Shown: positions 35,383-46,837 of the stretch, piece after piece
Layout: every line of letters begins with the position of its first letter
How positions within the stretch are numbered: position 1 is the first letter of the stretch
Assembly (NCBI GenBank): GCA_958450325.1
Contig: OY288243.1
Coordinates: 56,876,378 to 56,940,377, forward strand
DNA: 64,000 nucleotides
Direction of reading: 5' to 3'
DNA from: Agrostemma githago
Lineage: Eukaryota; Streptophyta; Magnoliopsida; Caryophyllales; Caryophyllaceae
Made by a program: the position numbers and the translations under genes
Notes under the pieces: model-generated
Seen by the model: the letters and a program-made list of their open reading frames with translations, nothing else
The model's database searches: none
What the model was told of the DNA's origin: nothing

Positions 35383-36986
35383 TGATGGGAGGGATTTGTC
35401 GTGGATCCCGCCACCAAATAAAAACCAACTATTCCTAACTGGGTAGATAGGGCAAGTCGGGTCGAATCCACAGGGACGGGAGGTCGGACTAAGGTATGCT
35501 ACGGTCTAGGACTAGGTTCGAGACGAGCTAATATAAGGAGGGGGAGACTAGGACTAAGCTAGGTCTAAAGCAAGAAAACAATCAAAGGAAACGGGCTAGG
35601 ATTAGGTCGGGGTCAAAGGGGTAACAGAATGGTCGAGGAAGAGCTAGAGTGAAGGAGGTAGTAGGGTAATCTAGGTATAGTCCGGGCTCTCGCAACTTAG
35701 ACTCTCCTAGAGGTTCCACCTAAAACCCACCTTGGCGACACAAACGACAAACGGGGTTACTAGCGTGATATCGGGGCCTAGGTCGCATCCGGGCTCTCGC
35801 AACTTAGACCGACCTAGGGGTCATCCTCACCGGGCTCTCGCAACTTAGTGAGGGAACCAAACCCACGAGCAAACTATCACCTACAAGAGAAAGTCAAGAA
35901 AAACAAGCATATGCATACAAGTCATTCAAGCATTTCAACAAACATGTACCATGCATCAAACCAAGAGGAAACCCAAATCTTCCACCAACATCTCCAACAA
36001 TCCCTTAATCATCCAATTAACACCCTAATCACCTTACTAACCCTAGCAAGATACTACTCTAACATATCTATACTAAAACTAACACTAAGAAGAGAAATCC
36101 AATCAAACAACCAAACTAGCATAATGAAACTAACAAGAACTATGAACTATGAGCAATCCACACAACAAAGATTCAAACTTTAATGAAAGAACAAGATTAA
36201 TAGAAAGGAAAAGAAGATTATACCTACTAACAAGATGAATGGAAGAAGGAAACTTGCATAAATGAGAAAAACCCAAAACAAACATCCAAGTTTGTCAAGC
36301 TTGGTGGAGATCTTGAAGAATTCCCAAATTACAAGCATATTACTAAGATTAACGATAAACTAAGGACTAATCTACACTAATCTAAGCTAATCTAACCTAA
36401 AATAGTCTAGGGTTTAATGGGAAATGAAGAACATAAGCTTATATTACAAGAGGAAGGGTATATATAGGGTTCCAAGTGGAAAGGAGATGAAACAATGAAG
36501 CGCGGGCCTGTAACTGGGCCATCTCGTCCGGGATGAGGTGGTCCCGGACGGGATGGATCCCTTCCCGGTCGGGAAGGCCTCAAAACAGCAGCTCCTCTTT
36601 TGTGCACTTCATCCCGGACGGGTTGAGGTCATACCCGTCGGGGATGAGTCTTGTAGGCCTCCAATATGATCCTTTTGGTCCCTCCTTGCTTCACATGGAC
36701 TTCTCATCGATTCTCGGGACTCGGGATCGGGTCTCGGAGGCTCGGGATTGGGTCCCAAGGTCTCGGGATTGAATCCAAGGCATCGTGTGATCGTTCCTTC
36801 ACTTCGTTGGCTCCGAAAAGTGTATGTATTGAGTCGGAATCGCTCCAACTCTTCACGAATGGTCTCGGGAACCTGAAACGAACTAAAGGAAGCATAAGTA
36901 GCCCATAAATCGCTCCCAAGGAGCGATTCCACAAGGAAAATGGGACCAAAACACTACGAAATAGGCACTACAAACTACACTTATCA
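35383..36986 (-). repeat. Athila-like 5' LTR
   Basis: An intact 1604-bp copy beginning tgatgggagg and ending acttatca on the plus strand. TATATATA (minus) is at 36459-36466. It shares the triplicated ccgggctctcgcaacttag motif and the palindrome cluster with the 3' LTR and contains the uninterrupted LARD target at about 36827. Confidence 0.95.
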
Positions 36987-36991
36987 GAATT

Positions 36992-37140
36992 ACTCGGGCC
37001 GTGATGATGACTAGGCCTGCTCAGGATTCGCAGGCTGGTTAATTGAGCCAGAAAGTCGGGCTCTTTTTGTACTTTTTTTTATTTGTCTTGAATGTAACTT
37101 GCCCATTTCTGGGCCTTTTTTAATGAATGAAAGATCAGGC
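36992..37140 (+). CDS. End and 3' UTR of Tat antisense gene A
   Basis: The last codons of antisense gene A resume directly after the duplicated gaatt and stop at 37012-37014. A T-rich 3'-UTR-like stretch with an aatgaatgaaag motif near 37121 follows before the promoter of the next gene. Confidence 0.6.
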
Positions 37141-37327
37141 GGTTTTTTATGCGTTTTTTTTTGAACGAATGCGGGGATGACGTTACTGGATGATCAATCC
37201 TCTGACACCCTTTGCTTTTTCGAGGCTCTTCTTGGGAAGAGGTGGGCGGTTGATTTTCAAAATGTGACACGTGGGGCAGTTCCTGGGGAGGCACTGTTAG
37301 AGGGACGACCCTTCAGTCAACTGGGCT

Positions 37328-37335
37328 TATATAAG
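37328..37335 (+). promoter_or_regulatory. TATA box of antisense gene B
   Basis: TATATAAG is followed after about 30 bases by a pyrimidine-rich leader (ctcctccccctatttccc onward). The coding start is at 37546. A possible leader intron begins at about 37482 (tag/gttaga). The site is distinct from the LTR promoter and points the opposite way. Confidence 0.6.
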
Positions 37336-37545
37336 TTTCTCTCCTCCCCCTATTTCCCTTTTTCACACTTTTTCAAACTCAAAAACCTCTTCATTCCTCT
37401 CCATACTCTTCCATTGTCGAGAACTTTTCTTAAGACTGAGGAGCTTTTCCCTTCGGATTTTCAAGCGGCGATCATCGTTCTAGGTTAGAATCTTTCCCTA
37501 TATCCTCGTCTTTTTAATTTCTTCATATCTTCCCTTCCTAAATCA

Positions 37546-39928
37546 ATGTCTCGTGCTCGTATTCTCACATTTGTCGATCCGTCGTTTGAGAGGACGGAGG
37601 GTGGGGAGAGGGGTAGGGCTAACCTGGCCTCCTCCTCTGGGGTTAGGTCTACTGGGGAGGATCACTTTGAGGAGGGAGAGGATGCCAACTCCCCTAAACC
37701 TGCCCCCTTTGATGTCGTTGATTCCGACGACGAGGCAATGGAGATAAACCCCTCCAGAATTGCCGGTCCCCTTATCCCCAGAGAGAAGGGGAGGACGTAT
37801 TACTTAGATAAGGCCAAGTACCAGATCCCCCTGAGAACTTACCCAGAAGCCAAAAATCGAGATTTAATTTTAGCACTTAACGCTGCTGAGGCTATTGAGG
37901 GTTTTTACAATTTCGTGGAGGGGTACACGATTGTAGTCCCAGGGGAAAAAGATACAGTATGTTGTCCCCCTGACGGTTGCATAGCCGTTTATCATAAAAG
38001 CTTAGAGTTCGGCCTGCGATTCCTCCTGCACCCCTTTCTGGAGGAGGCCTTCAGGAGGATGAATGTGGCCATAGCCCAGTTAACTGCTACGATGATCAGG
38101 TCGTTAATATCCTATACATGGACCTGCATTTTTCATGGGGAGGGGCCCTCTATTGTCGCCCTGCGTTATATGGTAGGGCTACAGATGGTGTCTTTATCAG
38201 GGGGGGATGGCTCCCCTGGGTACTGGTCCCTTCAAAGGCAGAAGGGATACACTTTAGTCTGGCCGGCTTTAAACAGTCTGAAAGACTGCAAGAACAATTT
38301 TTTATATGTACACAGCGCTTCCGGGTGGAAGATTCCTAGGCACTTTAGAAATCACGTCCATACTCGCCTGGAAACTCGCGAGGAGTACCATCCAGGCGTT
38401 GGGGGGAAAGCCCTGGAGGTAAAACTGAACAGGCTGGACGAGAAACTGATCAAGAAATTTGTGGTTGTTATTGACAAGTCCGACGTTCGTGGCCCTGGCT
38501 TCTGGCTCCCTCATGCAGAGCTCTTAGCCACAGATAACTATTTGGGCCGAGTGGGCCTGATTCCTGGCCTTGAAGAAGGTAGTTCAGGGATTTTCATCGG
38601 CCTTATTGCTCTGAAGCTCTATTTTTTTTATGTTTCTTCTTAACTGGTTATTCTTTTGCCCTGCAGATTCCAATTCTCGCCTCTGGTAAAGGAAGGAGAT
38701 AAGGAGACTTGGCTTGAACGAGGATTTCCTGATTGTTTCAAAGCGTCCCTCCCTTACTTCAAGCTATAAGAAGAGTGAGAAGAATCTAATGAAGTACGTG
38801 AAGAGTCTTTCAGCCAGTCGAAGGCTTCCCCTCCCTCCAAGACTGCCGCCTGCAAAGCCGATGACTCCTCCCTCTAATGTCCAGGGTGCAGAGGCGGAGG
38901 TTACCTCGGAGGCCACCCATTCGCCTGCCGGCAAGCGGGGTGATTCCCCTGCTGGGACTCACACTCCCCAGGGATCATGCCCTTCCGATTCTGAAGGAAC
39001 TGGGGAGAGCGTTCCCCTGGAATGCAGGAGGAAGAGAGATAGAGAACCTTCTGGGGCTACACACGTGGTTGATCTGGAGGCCGATGTTGAGACCCCTAAG
39101 CCCAAGCGCCTTGCCCGTGACATTCTAGACACCCTCTTTTCAGAGGAGAATACGGAATTCCACTATACTGCGGGCGATAGTGTGGACGTGTCTGCCTTGC
39201 CTTCAGACTCTGGTGTCGTCTTGGCAGATCGCCTCACCAAGTCTGTAACTTCTACCTCCAACCAAGTGATCCAGTACATCCAGCGCACCTCCAGGGTGTT
39301 GCAAGCCTCTGCTGAGCTGGCGGCTCTCAGCCGCCTGAGTGATGAGGAGCTGGTTGTCACCCCTGGGGTTCCCCCTCCTGATCGTCTGGCCATGGTTGAG
39401 AGGGATATCGCCCTGATCAGCAATTTGAAGGATAAGCTGGCAAAGCAGGAGGGTGAGCTGGAGAAAGTGAAGGGTCAGGCGACCCAATGGAAGCTTCAGG
39501 GGGAGAAGGCTGTGAGGGAGGTATCAAAGCTGGAAGCGGATTTGAAAGAGAGCAAGCTGGCGATGGAGCAGGTAAAAAAGTCTTTGGCTGAAATGGAGCA
39601 TGCGAAGAGAAGGGCGGTCGACTTGGAGGAGCGTCTGTCCAAGGATGACTCAGAGCTTAAGCAGGCCCAGGATGATATGAAGATCAAAGGCGAAGAATGG
39701 CGAAAGGAGAAAGATGTCATTCTGGAGGAAACTGAAATCGCGGTGGATACAAGTTTTCAGGATGGGGCCAACTCTTCGCTGGAACTCGTCATGGAAGTAA
39801 TCAGGGAGATGTTCCCTGATTTCAACGAGGAAGCCTTCAGAAGCCTTTACTCTGTCAAGAATAAAGCCCGGGCTAACAGGCCACCTGAGGAGGCTGCTGG
39901 TCCTAGTCAGGATGCTCCCAACGCTTAA
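37546..39928 (+). CDS. Tat antisense gene B (Transposase_28-like, coiled coil)
   Basis: Exon 1 (37546-38578) encodes an acidic N-terminus and, from about residue 85, a domain like the plant 'putative gypsy type transposon' family (PF04195): IEGFYNFVEGYTIVVPG, LEFGLRFLLHPFLEEAFRR, IAQLTATMIRSL. A GT-AG intron (38579-38666) leads to exon 2 (from 38667). This carries a Pro/Ser/Gly-rich linker and a long coiled coil (about 39390-39720: KDKLAKQEGELEKVKGQ onward), ending FPDFNEEAFRSLYSVKNK. A TAA at about 38683 in the spliced frame, with coding similarity in a neighbouring frame just before it, suggests a small indel. Function is unknown; the family name does not imply shown transposase activity. 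Confidence 0.72.
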
Positions 39929-40148
39929 TGTGCAGGGGAATTATCCTCTGAGGGCTTTTGTTCTGATCCTGCTGTGCTTCTATCCTTGCGATAATTTTTA
40001 ACTTTGCGCCTGAGCTATGATGTGGCCGGCTGTCTTGTAATATTTTAGTCCCTTTGTTCTTGGATCTTTTAATGCTCTCTTGAAAAAACACTTAATCTGT
40101 TATGAATGTCTTTCTTTTATTTCAGTTTGCTTTTCCTTTTCAAAGATA

Positions 40149-40770
40149 TGGCCTGACCCTGGCTTCTGTTCGACGTCCAGGGGGCCTGCCCCCTGTCTGC
40201 CCAGAGGTAGGGAGGGGTTTTTTGGCGTTTTTTATACAAGGTTGGGGGGATTGCCCCCAGTCCTTGTTTGTTTTGGCGTGCGAAGCCTGGCCTGACCCTG
40301 GCTTCTGTTCGAAGTCCAGGGGGCCTGCCCCCTGCCTGCTCAGAGGTAGAGAGAGATTTTTGGCGTTTTTTATACAAGGTTGGGGGGATTGCCCCCAATC
40401 CTTGTTTATTTTGGCGTGCGAAGCCTGGCCTAACCCTGGCTTCTGTTCGAAGTCCAGGGGGCCTGCCTCCTGCCTGCCCAGAGGCAGGGAGGGGTTTTTT
40501 GGCGTTTTTTATACAAGGTTGGGGGGATTGTCCCCAGTCCTTGTTTGTTTTGGCGTGTGAAGCCTGGCCTGATCCTGGCTTCTGTTCGAAGTCCAGGGGG
40601 CCTGCCCCCTGCCTGCCCAGTGGCAGGGAGGGGTTTTTGGCGTTTTTTATACAAGGTTGGGGGGATTGCCCCCAGTCCTTGTTCGTTCGGTACATGAGAC
40701 CCGGCCTGACCCTGGCTTCTGGTCGAAGTCCAGGGGGCCTGCCCCCTGTCTGCCCGAAGGTAGGCAGGGG
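40149..40770. repeat. 138-bp tandem repeats with GC hairpins
   Basis: Copies of a unit starting tggcctgaccctggcttct begin at about 40149, 40289, 40427, 40565 and 40702, a period of 137-140 bases. Each unit holds two hairpins, cagggggcctgccccctg and ttggggggattgcccccag. The array sits between the 3' ends of antisense gene B and pol. Long Pro/Gly-rich ORFs on both strands through it are repeat artefacts. Confidence 0.93.
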
Positions 40771-41022
40771 GACTAAAATTTTTGTTGGGGGGCCTATTTT
40801 CCTTGGTTTCAGCAACAGGAGGGCCTCCCCCTATTGCCCCTTGCTCGTTTGTGTGTAAAAAAACTGCTAATTTTGAACAGACAACGAGTATGGACTGCAA
40901 ACTTTTCATTTCTTCGGAATTTGCTACAATCATTTGTGGTCGGAGTCGTCGACATTTCTGTTTTGACCGTCCTCCGCCGGTTTTCTTTGAAAAGTAAAAA
41001 AGAGCTACCTAGCTTCTTATTT

Positions 41023-44000
41023 TTAGACGTAGTATTTCTTCAAAGTGTCTGCATTCCAGTGGGCAGCTAACTCTTGGCCTTCAAGGTTGGCGATCCTGTA
41101 GGTGCTTGGCCCCTTAATCTGGGTTACCTCGTATGGACCTTTCCAGTTGGCGCTCAGTTTTCCATGCTCACGTGATTTTCCCACCGACTGCGTTTCCTTA
41201 AGACCAGGTCTCCCACTTGGAAGCTTCTCTCATTTACCCTTCTGTTGTACACCCTTCTCATTTTTTGCTGATAGGCAGCTATGTTAATGCTGGCCTCCTC
41301 CCTGACTTCGTGGACTAAGTCCAAGGCTTCAGCCATTGATGCTTCGTTATCTGCCTGGTTATATTGTTGGGACCTCAAGGTTGGTATTCGGGCTTCTATG
41401 GGTAGCAAGGCCTCTGCTCCATAGACCAGGCCGAAGGGTGTCTGACCTGTAGACTCTTTGTGTGTGGTTCTGATTGACCATAGAATGCTTGGCAATTCAT
41501 CTGCCCACCTGCCCTTGAGGTCGTCTACCATTTTCTTTAACCCATTCAGGATTTGCTTGTTGGCAGCTTCAGCCTGCCCATTAGTTTGTGGGTGGGAGAC
41601 AGCGGAGTAGGCGACTGCTATTCCGTGTCCTTCCAGCCAGACTCTCAGGGGGTCATTGTCAAACTGCCTTCCATGGTCAAACACCAACATCTTTGGTAGG
41701 CCAAATCTGGTTATGATATTCATCCAGATGACTTTTCTAACTGCAGGCTCAGTGATGTTAGCGACTGCTTCAGCTTCGATCCATTTTGTAAAGTAGTCAA
41801 TCCCTACTATTAAGAACTTCCGACCTCCTGTGGCTGCAGTGAAGGGGCCCAGTATGTCCATTCCCCATTGAGCGAACGGAATGGGGGAAAGGATTGGCCT
41901 GAGCTCCTGGGCTGGAGCATGGATTGATGGGGCAAAGAGTTGGCACTTTTTGCATTTTCTAGTCAAATCTTTTGCGTCTGCTAGCAGGGTCGGCCAGTAG
42001 TACCCTGCCCTCAGGGCTTTGTGGGCCAGGGACCTTCCTCCTATGTGATGCCCGCAGATTCCTGAATGAATGTCGTATAGGACTTCCTCCGCCTGCCCTG
42101 CCCCCAGACACTTGAGCAGGGGTGAGGAAAATGACTTTTTGTACAGGTCATCTTCTATTAGTATAAACCATGCGGCCCTTGCTAGCGTTTTTCTCTTTTG
42201 AGCAGGGTCAGGTGGTAGGATTCCATGCTTTTTGAATTGGATGATTGGAGTCATCCAATCTCCAGGGCCATTTTCCTCAACGACACCGATTGGTTGGCAG
42301 GGGGTGGTAGATTTTTCTTGGATCACGTCCACCCAGACCGATCTTCGTATGTCTTGTAAGCTGGAGCTGGCCAGTTTTGACAGAGCATCTACCCGGTTAT
42401 TCTGGGACCGGGGGATCTGTCTGATTTCGTAGGAATTAAGTCCTGACAGTTCTTGCTTCACCCTTTCCAAATATGCGGCCATCGCCTGGTCTCTTGCTTC
42501 ATATTCTCCATTGATTTGGTTGGCGATGAGCTGGGAGTCTGTTGCTAGAATAACCCGCTCTGCCCCTGCGGCTCTAGCCAATTTTGTGCCTGCAAGGACG
42601 GCTTCATACTCGGCCTCTTTGTTGGATGCAGGGAAGGTGAACCTGAGAGCATGCTCAAAGTTCGTTCCTTCAGGGCTGGTCAATACGACCCCTACTCCTG
42701 CACCGTTGGTCGTGGAAGATCCGTCCGTGTACACCACCCATTCTCCGGTGGGGGGATCATCTTCCTCTGAATGGGAGCATTCGGCCAGGAAATCTGCCAG
42801 GGCTTGCGCTTTAATGGCTGCATTGGGTAGATAGGAAATTCCGAGCCCGCTTAACTCGACGACCCATTTCAGCAACCTTCCTGATTTCTCGAATTTTTCT
42901 AAGACTTTTTCCAATGGTTGGTTTGTTAGCACTACAACAGGGTGTGCTTCGAAGTATGGTCTGAGCTTTCGGGCTGCAATGACGACTGCGTATGCTGCCT
43001 TCTCAACCACTGGGTAATTTTTCTCGGCTGCCCCAGGGCATGACTCACGAAGTATATAGGCTGTTGAGAGCCTGCTTCCTCTCTTAAGATAACTGCACTT
43101 ACGGTCGAGTTGGTCACAGTGATGTAAAGGAAAAGTTTTTCCCCTGCCACTGGTCTTGCCAGGGTAGGGAGCTTTTTCAAATGTTCCTTTAGTTGTCTAA
43201 AGGCTTCCTTTTGCTCGTCTTCCCATTTAAACTGTTTGTTGCCTTTCAATACCTTGAAGAACATAGTTGATTTGTCTGCTGACCTAGCGACGAAGCGTAC
43301 CAGGGCAGCCATCCTGCCAGTTAGGCGCTGGATATCTCTAATGGTCTTCGGTTCTGGAAGGTCCAAGACTGCCTGAACCTTTTCAGGGTTGGCGTCTATT
43401 CCCCTTTCGCTGACCAGAAAGCCCAGGAATTTTTCGGAGCGAACTCCGAATGTGCATTTCTTGGGGTTGAGCTTCATCTTGTAAGCGCGCAGGGAGGAGA
43501 AGGTTTCTTGTAAGTCTGTCAAGTGTTCCCTGTCCCCCTTGCTTTTTACGATTGCATCGTCGACGTAGGCCTCCAAATTCCTACCCTTCTATTTTTCAAA
43601 GACCTTGTCTACTAATCGCTGGTAGGTGGCGCCTGCGTTCTTCAGTCCGAACGGCATCATTTTGTACATATAAGTGCCATGGTTGGTGATGAAGGCACAC
43701 CTCACCCTGTCAGGCTGCCACAAATACACCTGATGGTACCCTAAAAAGGCATCCAGAAAGCTTAGCGTGGAGTACCCACTAGTGGCGTCTACCAGCCGGT
43801 CTATCCTGGGAAGGGGATAACAGTCTTTTGGGCAGGCCTTGTTGAGATTCGTGAAGTCCACGCACATTCTCCATGCGCCTGAGGATTTCTTCACCATTAC
43901 AACATTTGCCAGCCATTCAGGGTAATCACAGATTTCAATGAAATATGCTTTCAAAAGTTTTTCTATTTCCTCCTTTATGGCTAGGTCCTTCTCTGCGTAC

Positions 44001-44206
44001 ATGTTTCTTTTCTTTTGTGTCACAGGGCGGGCCTCCGGATTTACGTTCAGCCTGTGAACGATATAAGCCGGGTCGACCCCCGGCATTTCGTCTGCCGAGT
44101 AGGCGAACACGTCCCTGTTATCCCTCAGGACCCTGATTAGCTCCATCTGGTAGGACGCCTCTAGATCAGCTCCTATGAGGACTTGTCTGCCAGGCTCTAG
44201 GTCCAC
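41023..44206 (-). pseudogene. Tat pol: RT, two RNase H domains, integrase
   Basis: In minus-strand order: RT with NKACPKD, FLDAFLGYHQ and MPFGLKNAGATYQ (44206-43589) and catalytic YVDD just after 43576. The RNase H of the RT follows (to about 42870), then a second RNase H with VVYTDGSSTTNGAGVGVVL, EAEYEAV and ATDSQL (about 42750-42370), a mark of the Tat lineage. Then integrase: HHIGGRSLAHKALRAGYYWP zinc-binding part and catalytic core WGMDILGPF, FDHGRQFD, HPQTNGQAEAAN. The frame runs to LKKYYV and a stop at 41023. Lesions are a TAG between RT and YVDD (about 43589), a 1-base shift in a G run near 43030, and a 1-base shift near 41190. Confidence 0.95.
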
Positions 44207-46759
44207 CAGTATACTTTCCCCCCAGGTTCCAGGTGGTCAGCTGCCTGCTGTCTGGCTGGGATCTCACCCTCCCTGCTGGGGGAACTGTCAGCCTTTCTTT
44301 TTCTCTTTCTTTCGGTTTCATGGGTTTGCAAGGCCACTGAATAGCATTGTCTGGCTGATTCCTGGTCCCCATGAATTTTTCCTTCCATGCCAAAGTCGGT
44401 TACATAGGCTACAGTCAGAGCCCTGATCGATATGGCAGTTTCGATTTCATCCAAGGTAGCTCTGCCTATCAGGGCATTGTATGCAGATCTCGCGTCCACT
44501 ACAACAAATGAAGCTCTGATATTCCTGGCGGAGGCTCATTCCCCAAATGTTACAGGCAAGTCAATAATACCCATGGGGAGCACACCTGCCCCGCTAAACC
44601 CATACAGGGATCCAGGGGCTGGCTTCAAGTGCCTTTTTTCCAGGTTCATCCTTTCAAATGCGTCCTTATACAATAGATTGGTATACGCTCCTGTATCTAC
44701 CATGCATCTTTTTACGATGTGGTTGCTGATTTCCAGGGACAGTACCAGAGGGTCACTGTGGGGGTAGATTACCCGCCCTGCATCCTCGGGGGTGATGCTC
44801 AGAGTCATGCCCTTGGGACTCCCTGCCCTTTCAGCATAGTAGATCTGATTTCGCAACTCCCTGATTTGCCTTTTTTGACTTCTCCAGCTTGTTTGGCCCT
44901 CCGCATCCCCTGATATCACATGGATTATCATGCGAGTCTGCGCTGAGCCTTCAGGCTTATCTGCTGCGTCTTTCTGGCTTTTGTTTCTTGCTGCGTAATT
45001 GCTCAGCCAGCCATTCCTGATAAGCTTTTCAATTTCGTCTTTCAGGTGGCGGCATTCCTCGGTGGTGTGCCCCACACAATCGTGGAATGTACAAAATTTC
45101 TTTGGGTCTCCTTTTGGGCTGCGAGGCTTATTAGGGCGATTCCATTTAGCCGTCTCTTTCTCCAGTTCAAAAATCTCCGCCCTGGACTTGTTAAGGGCTG
45201 TGTAATTATCGAATCTGGGCTGGTACGTTGTGCGTTCTTTTCTTGGGGTATCTTCTCCCTCATCTTTCTGCCTATTCGGCTCGTTCCTGCCACGTCCACC
45301 CTGCGGTCCCCTCTGCGGCCTGGTCGGTCCTGCGGGGGTATCCGGCAGGCTGTGGAACTCCTCCTGCAGTATGAAGCCCTCGACAATTTTTTTGGCTTTA
45401 GCCAGGGTCTCAGGCTGAGCTCTGATCATCTGGTTCTTCATCTCCCCTGGGAGCAGCGAGATGGTCAGGGCGTATGCAGCACTCGAGTCATCAATCTCCC
45501 TGACCTGTTGGTAGGACAGGTCAAATCTCTTTAGGTACTCCCTGACACTTTCCCCCTTTTTCTGTTTTAGGGTCATCAGGTCAAACCGAGTGAGGCGACG
45601 CCTCTTGTTCCCTGCGTATTGTTCTAAGAAAGCCTCGGCCAACTCTATGAAGAAGCTGATTGATCCCTGACGAAGATCCCTGAACCATCCCTGTGCTAGC
45701 CCAACCAGGGTAGGTGGAAAGACTTTGCACCAGACTGCGTCGTCTACATCATACATGCCCATGTGACTTTCAAATGCTGCTAGATGATCTTCTGGATCTG
45801 AAGTCCCGTCAAATTTGACGGAGGGCATTTTAATTTTTGGGATGGGGTACTCTTGTACGTCAGGGTGGAGAGGAGTTTTGGTAGGCCTGCCTACCACTCG
45901 TGACCTGCTCCCCCCCAGAGTGGTAACCGTGGTCATCCCATTTTCCAGGGGTCGGTTTCCTTGTACTGGGGGAGCGGTGCCTTGGTGGCAGCCTGCTCAT
46001 AGCTTCGTCCTCCTTACCAAGGGAGGGATGTCTGGATCTCTTTTTCTGGGGCTGATCAAGGTTGTCGTGCTGGCGATGTCTTGAGTCAAGCGGCCGCCCC
46101 CGGTTAAGCCTGGACTGCAGGCTTTGAGATAGCCCCGGAGCTGGCTGCTCCTCTGCTGCAGGCGTCAATCTAGAGAAGACTCCGCCCTGCTTCTCTCCCA
46201 GACGCTTAGACGCAGGCTCTTTATGCCTCATTCGATCTTGGAGGCCTTGAGATAGACCCCTCTTTTCCCTGGCAGCCGTGGATTCTGTAGTGTGTATAGA
46301 AAACGCTTGTTGTTGAGCTGGCTGCTCTTGATTGCTGGTAATGCGTTTCTAGGCTTGTTGATACCCCTGAGCAACGATCAATGCTTTCCGCTGAATGTTC
46401 CTGGCGGCGGTTCGCTTCGTACCCCTGGCACCTCCTCCACTCTCAAAGTGAAGCTGCCTAGGAGTAGTAGCAATCCTGCCAACCAAGTCTTCTGGAGTGA
46501 ACTCTTGATTGAGCATCGCTGAGAAGAAGGCTGCAGTTTGCAGAACCTGGGCAGGGGTGAGGTTTAAATTAGCCCTCTGATGGCCAACCTGCCCAGCTGT
46601 AACTGCAGCGCCTCCATCAGGCGTTTCACGAAGGATGGTACGCCCCACCCCTGGGATTGTTGCAGCAGGTGTTCTCCCAGGCGCAGGCATTCCATATGGG
46701 GGGATCACCGGTGGTACCGTCGGACCCGCCCCAGAGCTTGCCTCTATGATTTCAGGCAT
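44207..46759 (-). pseudogene. Tat gag-protease, broken
   Basis: The ATG at 46757-46759 lies 80 bases from the primer-binding site. The N-terminal part (to 46349) is Ala/Gly/Pro-rich. The capsid-like retrotransposon gag domain follows at about 45840-45400 (KFDGTSDPEDHLAAFESHM, GLAQGWFRDL, YLKRFDLSYQQV). A zinc-knuckle-like CTFHDCVGHTTEECRHLKDEI lies at about 45090, and aspartic protease with CMVDTGAYTNLL at about 44700. Breaks are a TAG at about 46349, a frameshift near 45940, a TGA at about 44536 inside the protease, and a 1-base shift in a C6/G6 run at about 44218-44223 before RT. Confidence 0.92.
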
Positions 46760-46816
46760 TTTTGTTGTGATTGACTAGTTGATTTTTGTGGGTGATTCGT
46801 GGGTACAACCAGACGG

Positions 46817-46834
46817 TCCCCACAGACGGCGCCA
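46817..46834 (-). promoter_or_regulatory. Tat primer-binding site
   Basis: The minus strand reads TGGCGCCGTCTGTGGGGA, three bases inside the 5' LTR edge. This form is common in Tat-type gypsy elements; I have not assigned the tRNA with certainty. Confidence 0.85.
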
Positions 46835-46837
46835 AAT

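Larger units (their letters stand above)
19096..36986 (-). mobile_element. Athila-like non-autonomous LTR element
   Basis: LTRs begin tgatgggagg and end acttatca (plus strand) at 19096-30965 (split by the LARD) and 35383-36986. The 5-bp duplication gaatt lies outside (19091-19095, 36987-36991). The primer-binding site at 35360-35380 and polypurine tract at 30966 place the 5' LTR on the right. The 4.4-kb interior has two overlapping gag-like minus ORFs but no protease, RT or integrase, so it must use enzymes in trans. Without the LARD the element is about 7.6 kb. The tRNA-Asp-type primer site and AGTGTGGGGGAGT tract resemble Athila elements; lineage is inferred. Confidence 0.92.

Noticed and set aside
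40117..40933. Overlapping ORFs of 150-230 codons on both strands, rich in Pro and Gly
   Set aside because: They run through the 138-bp tandem array and repeat with it; being open on both strands is a composition effect.
45046..45534. Plus-strand 162-codon ORF within Tat gag
   Set aside because: A shadow of the minus-strand gag frame, which shows clear gag motifs.
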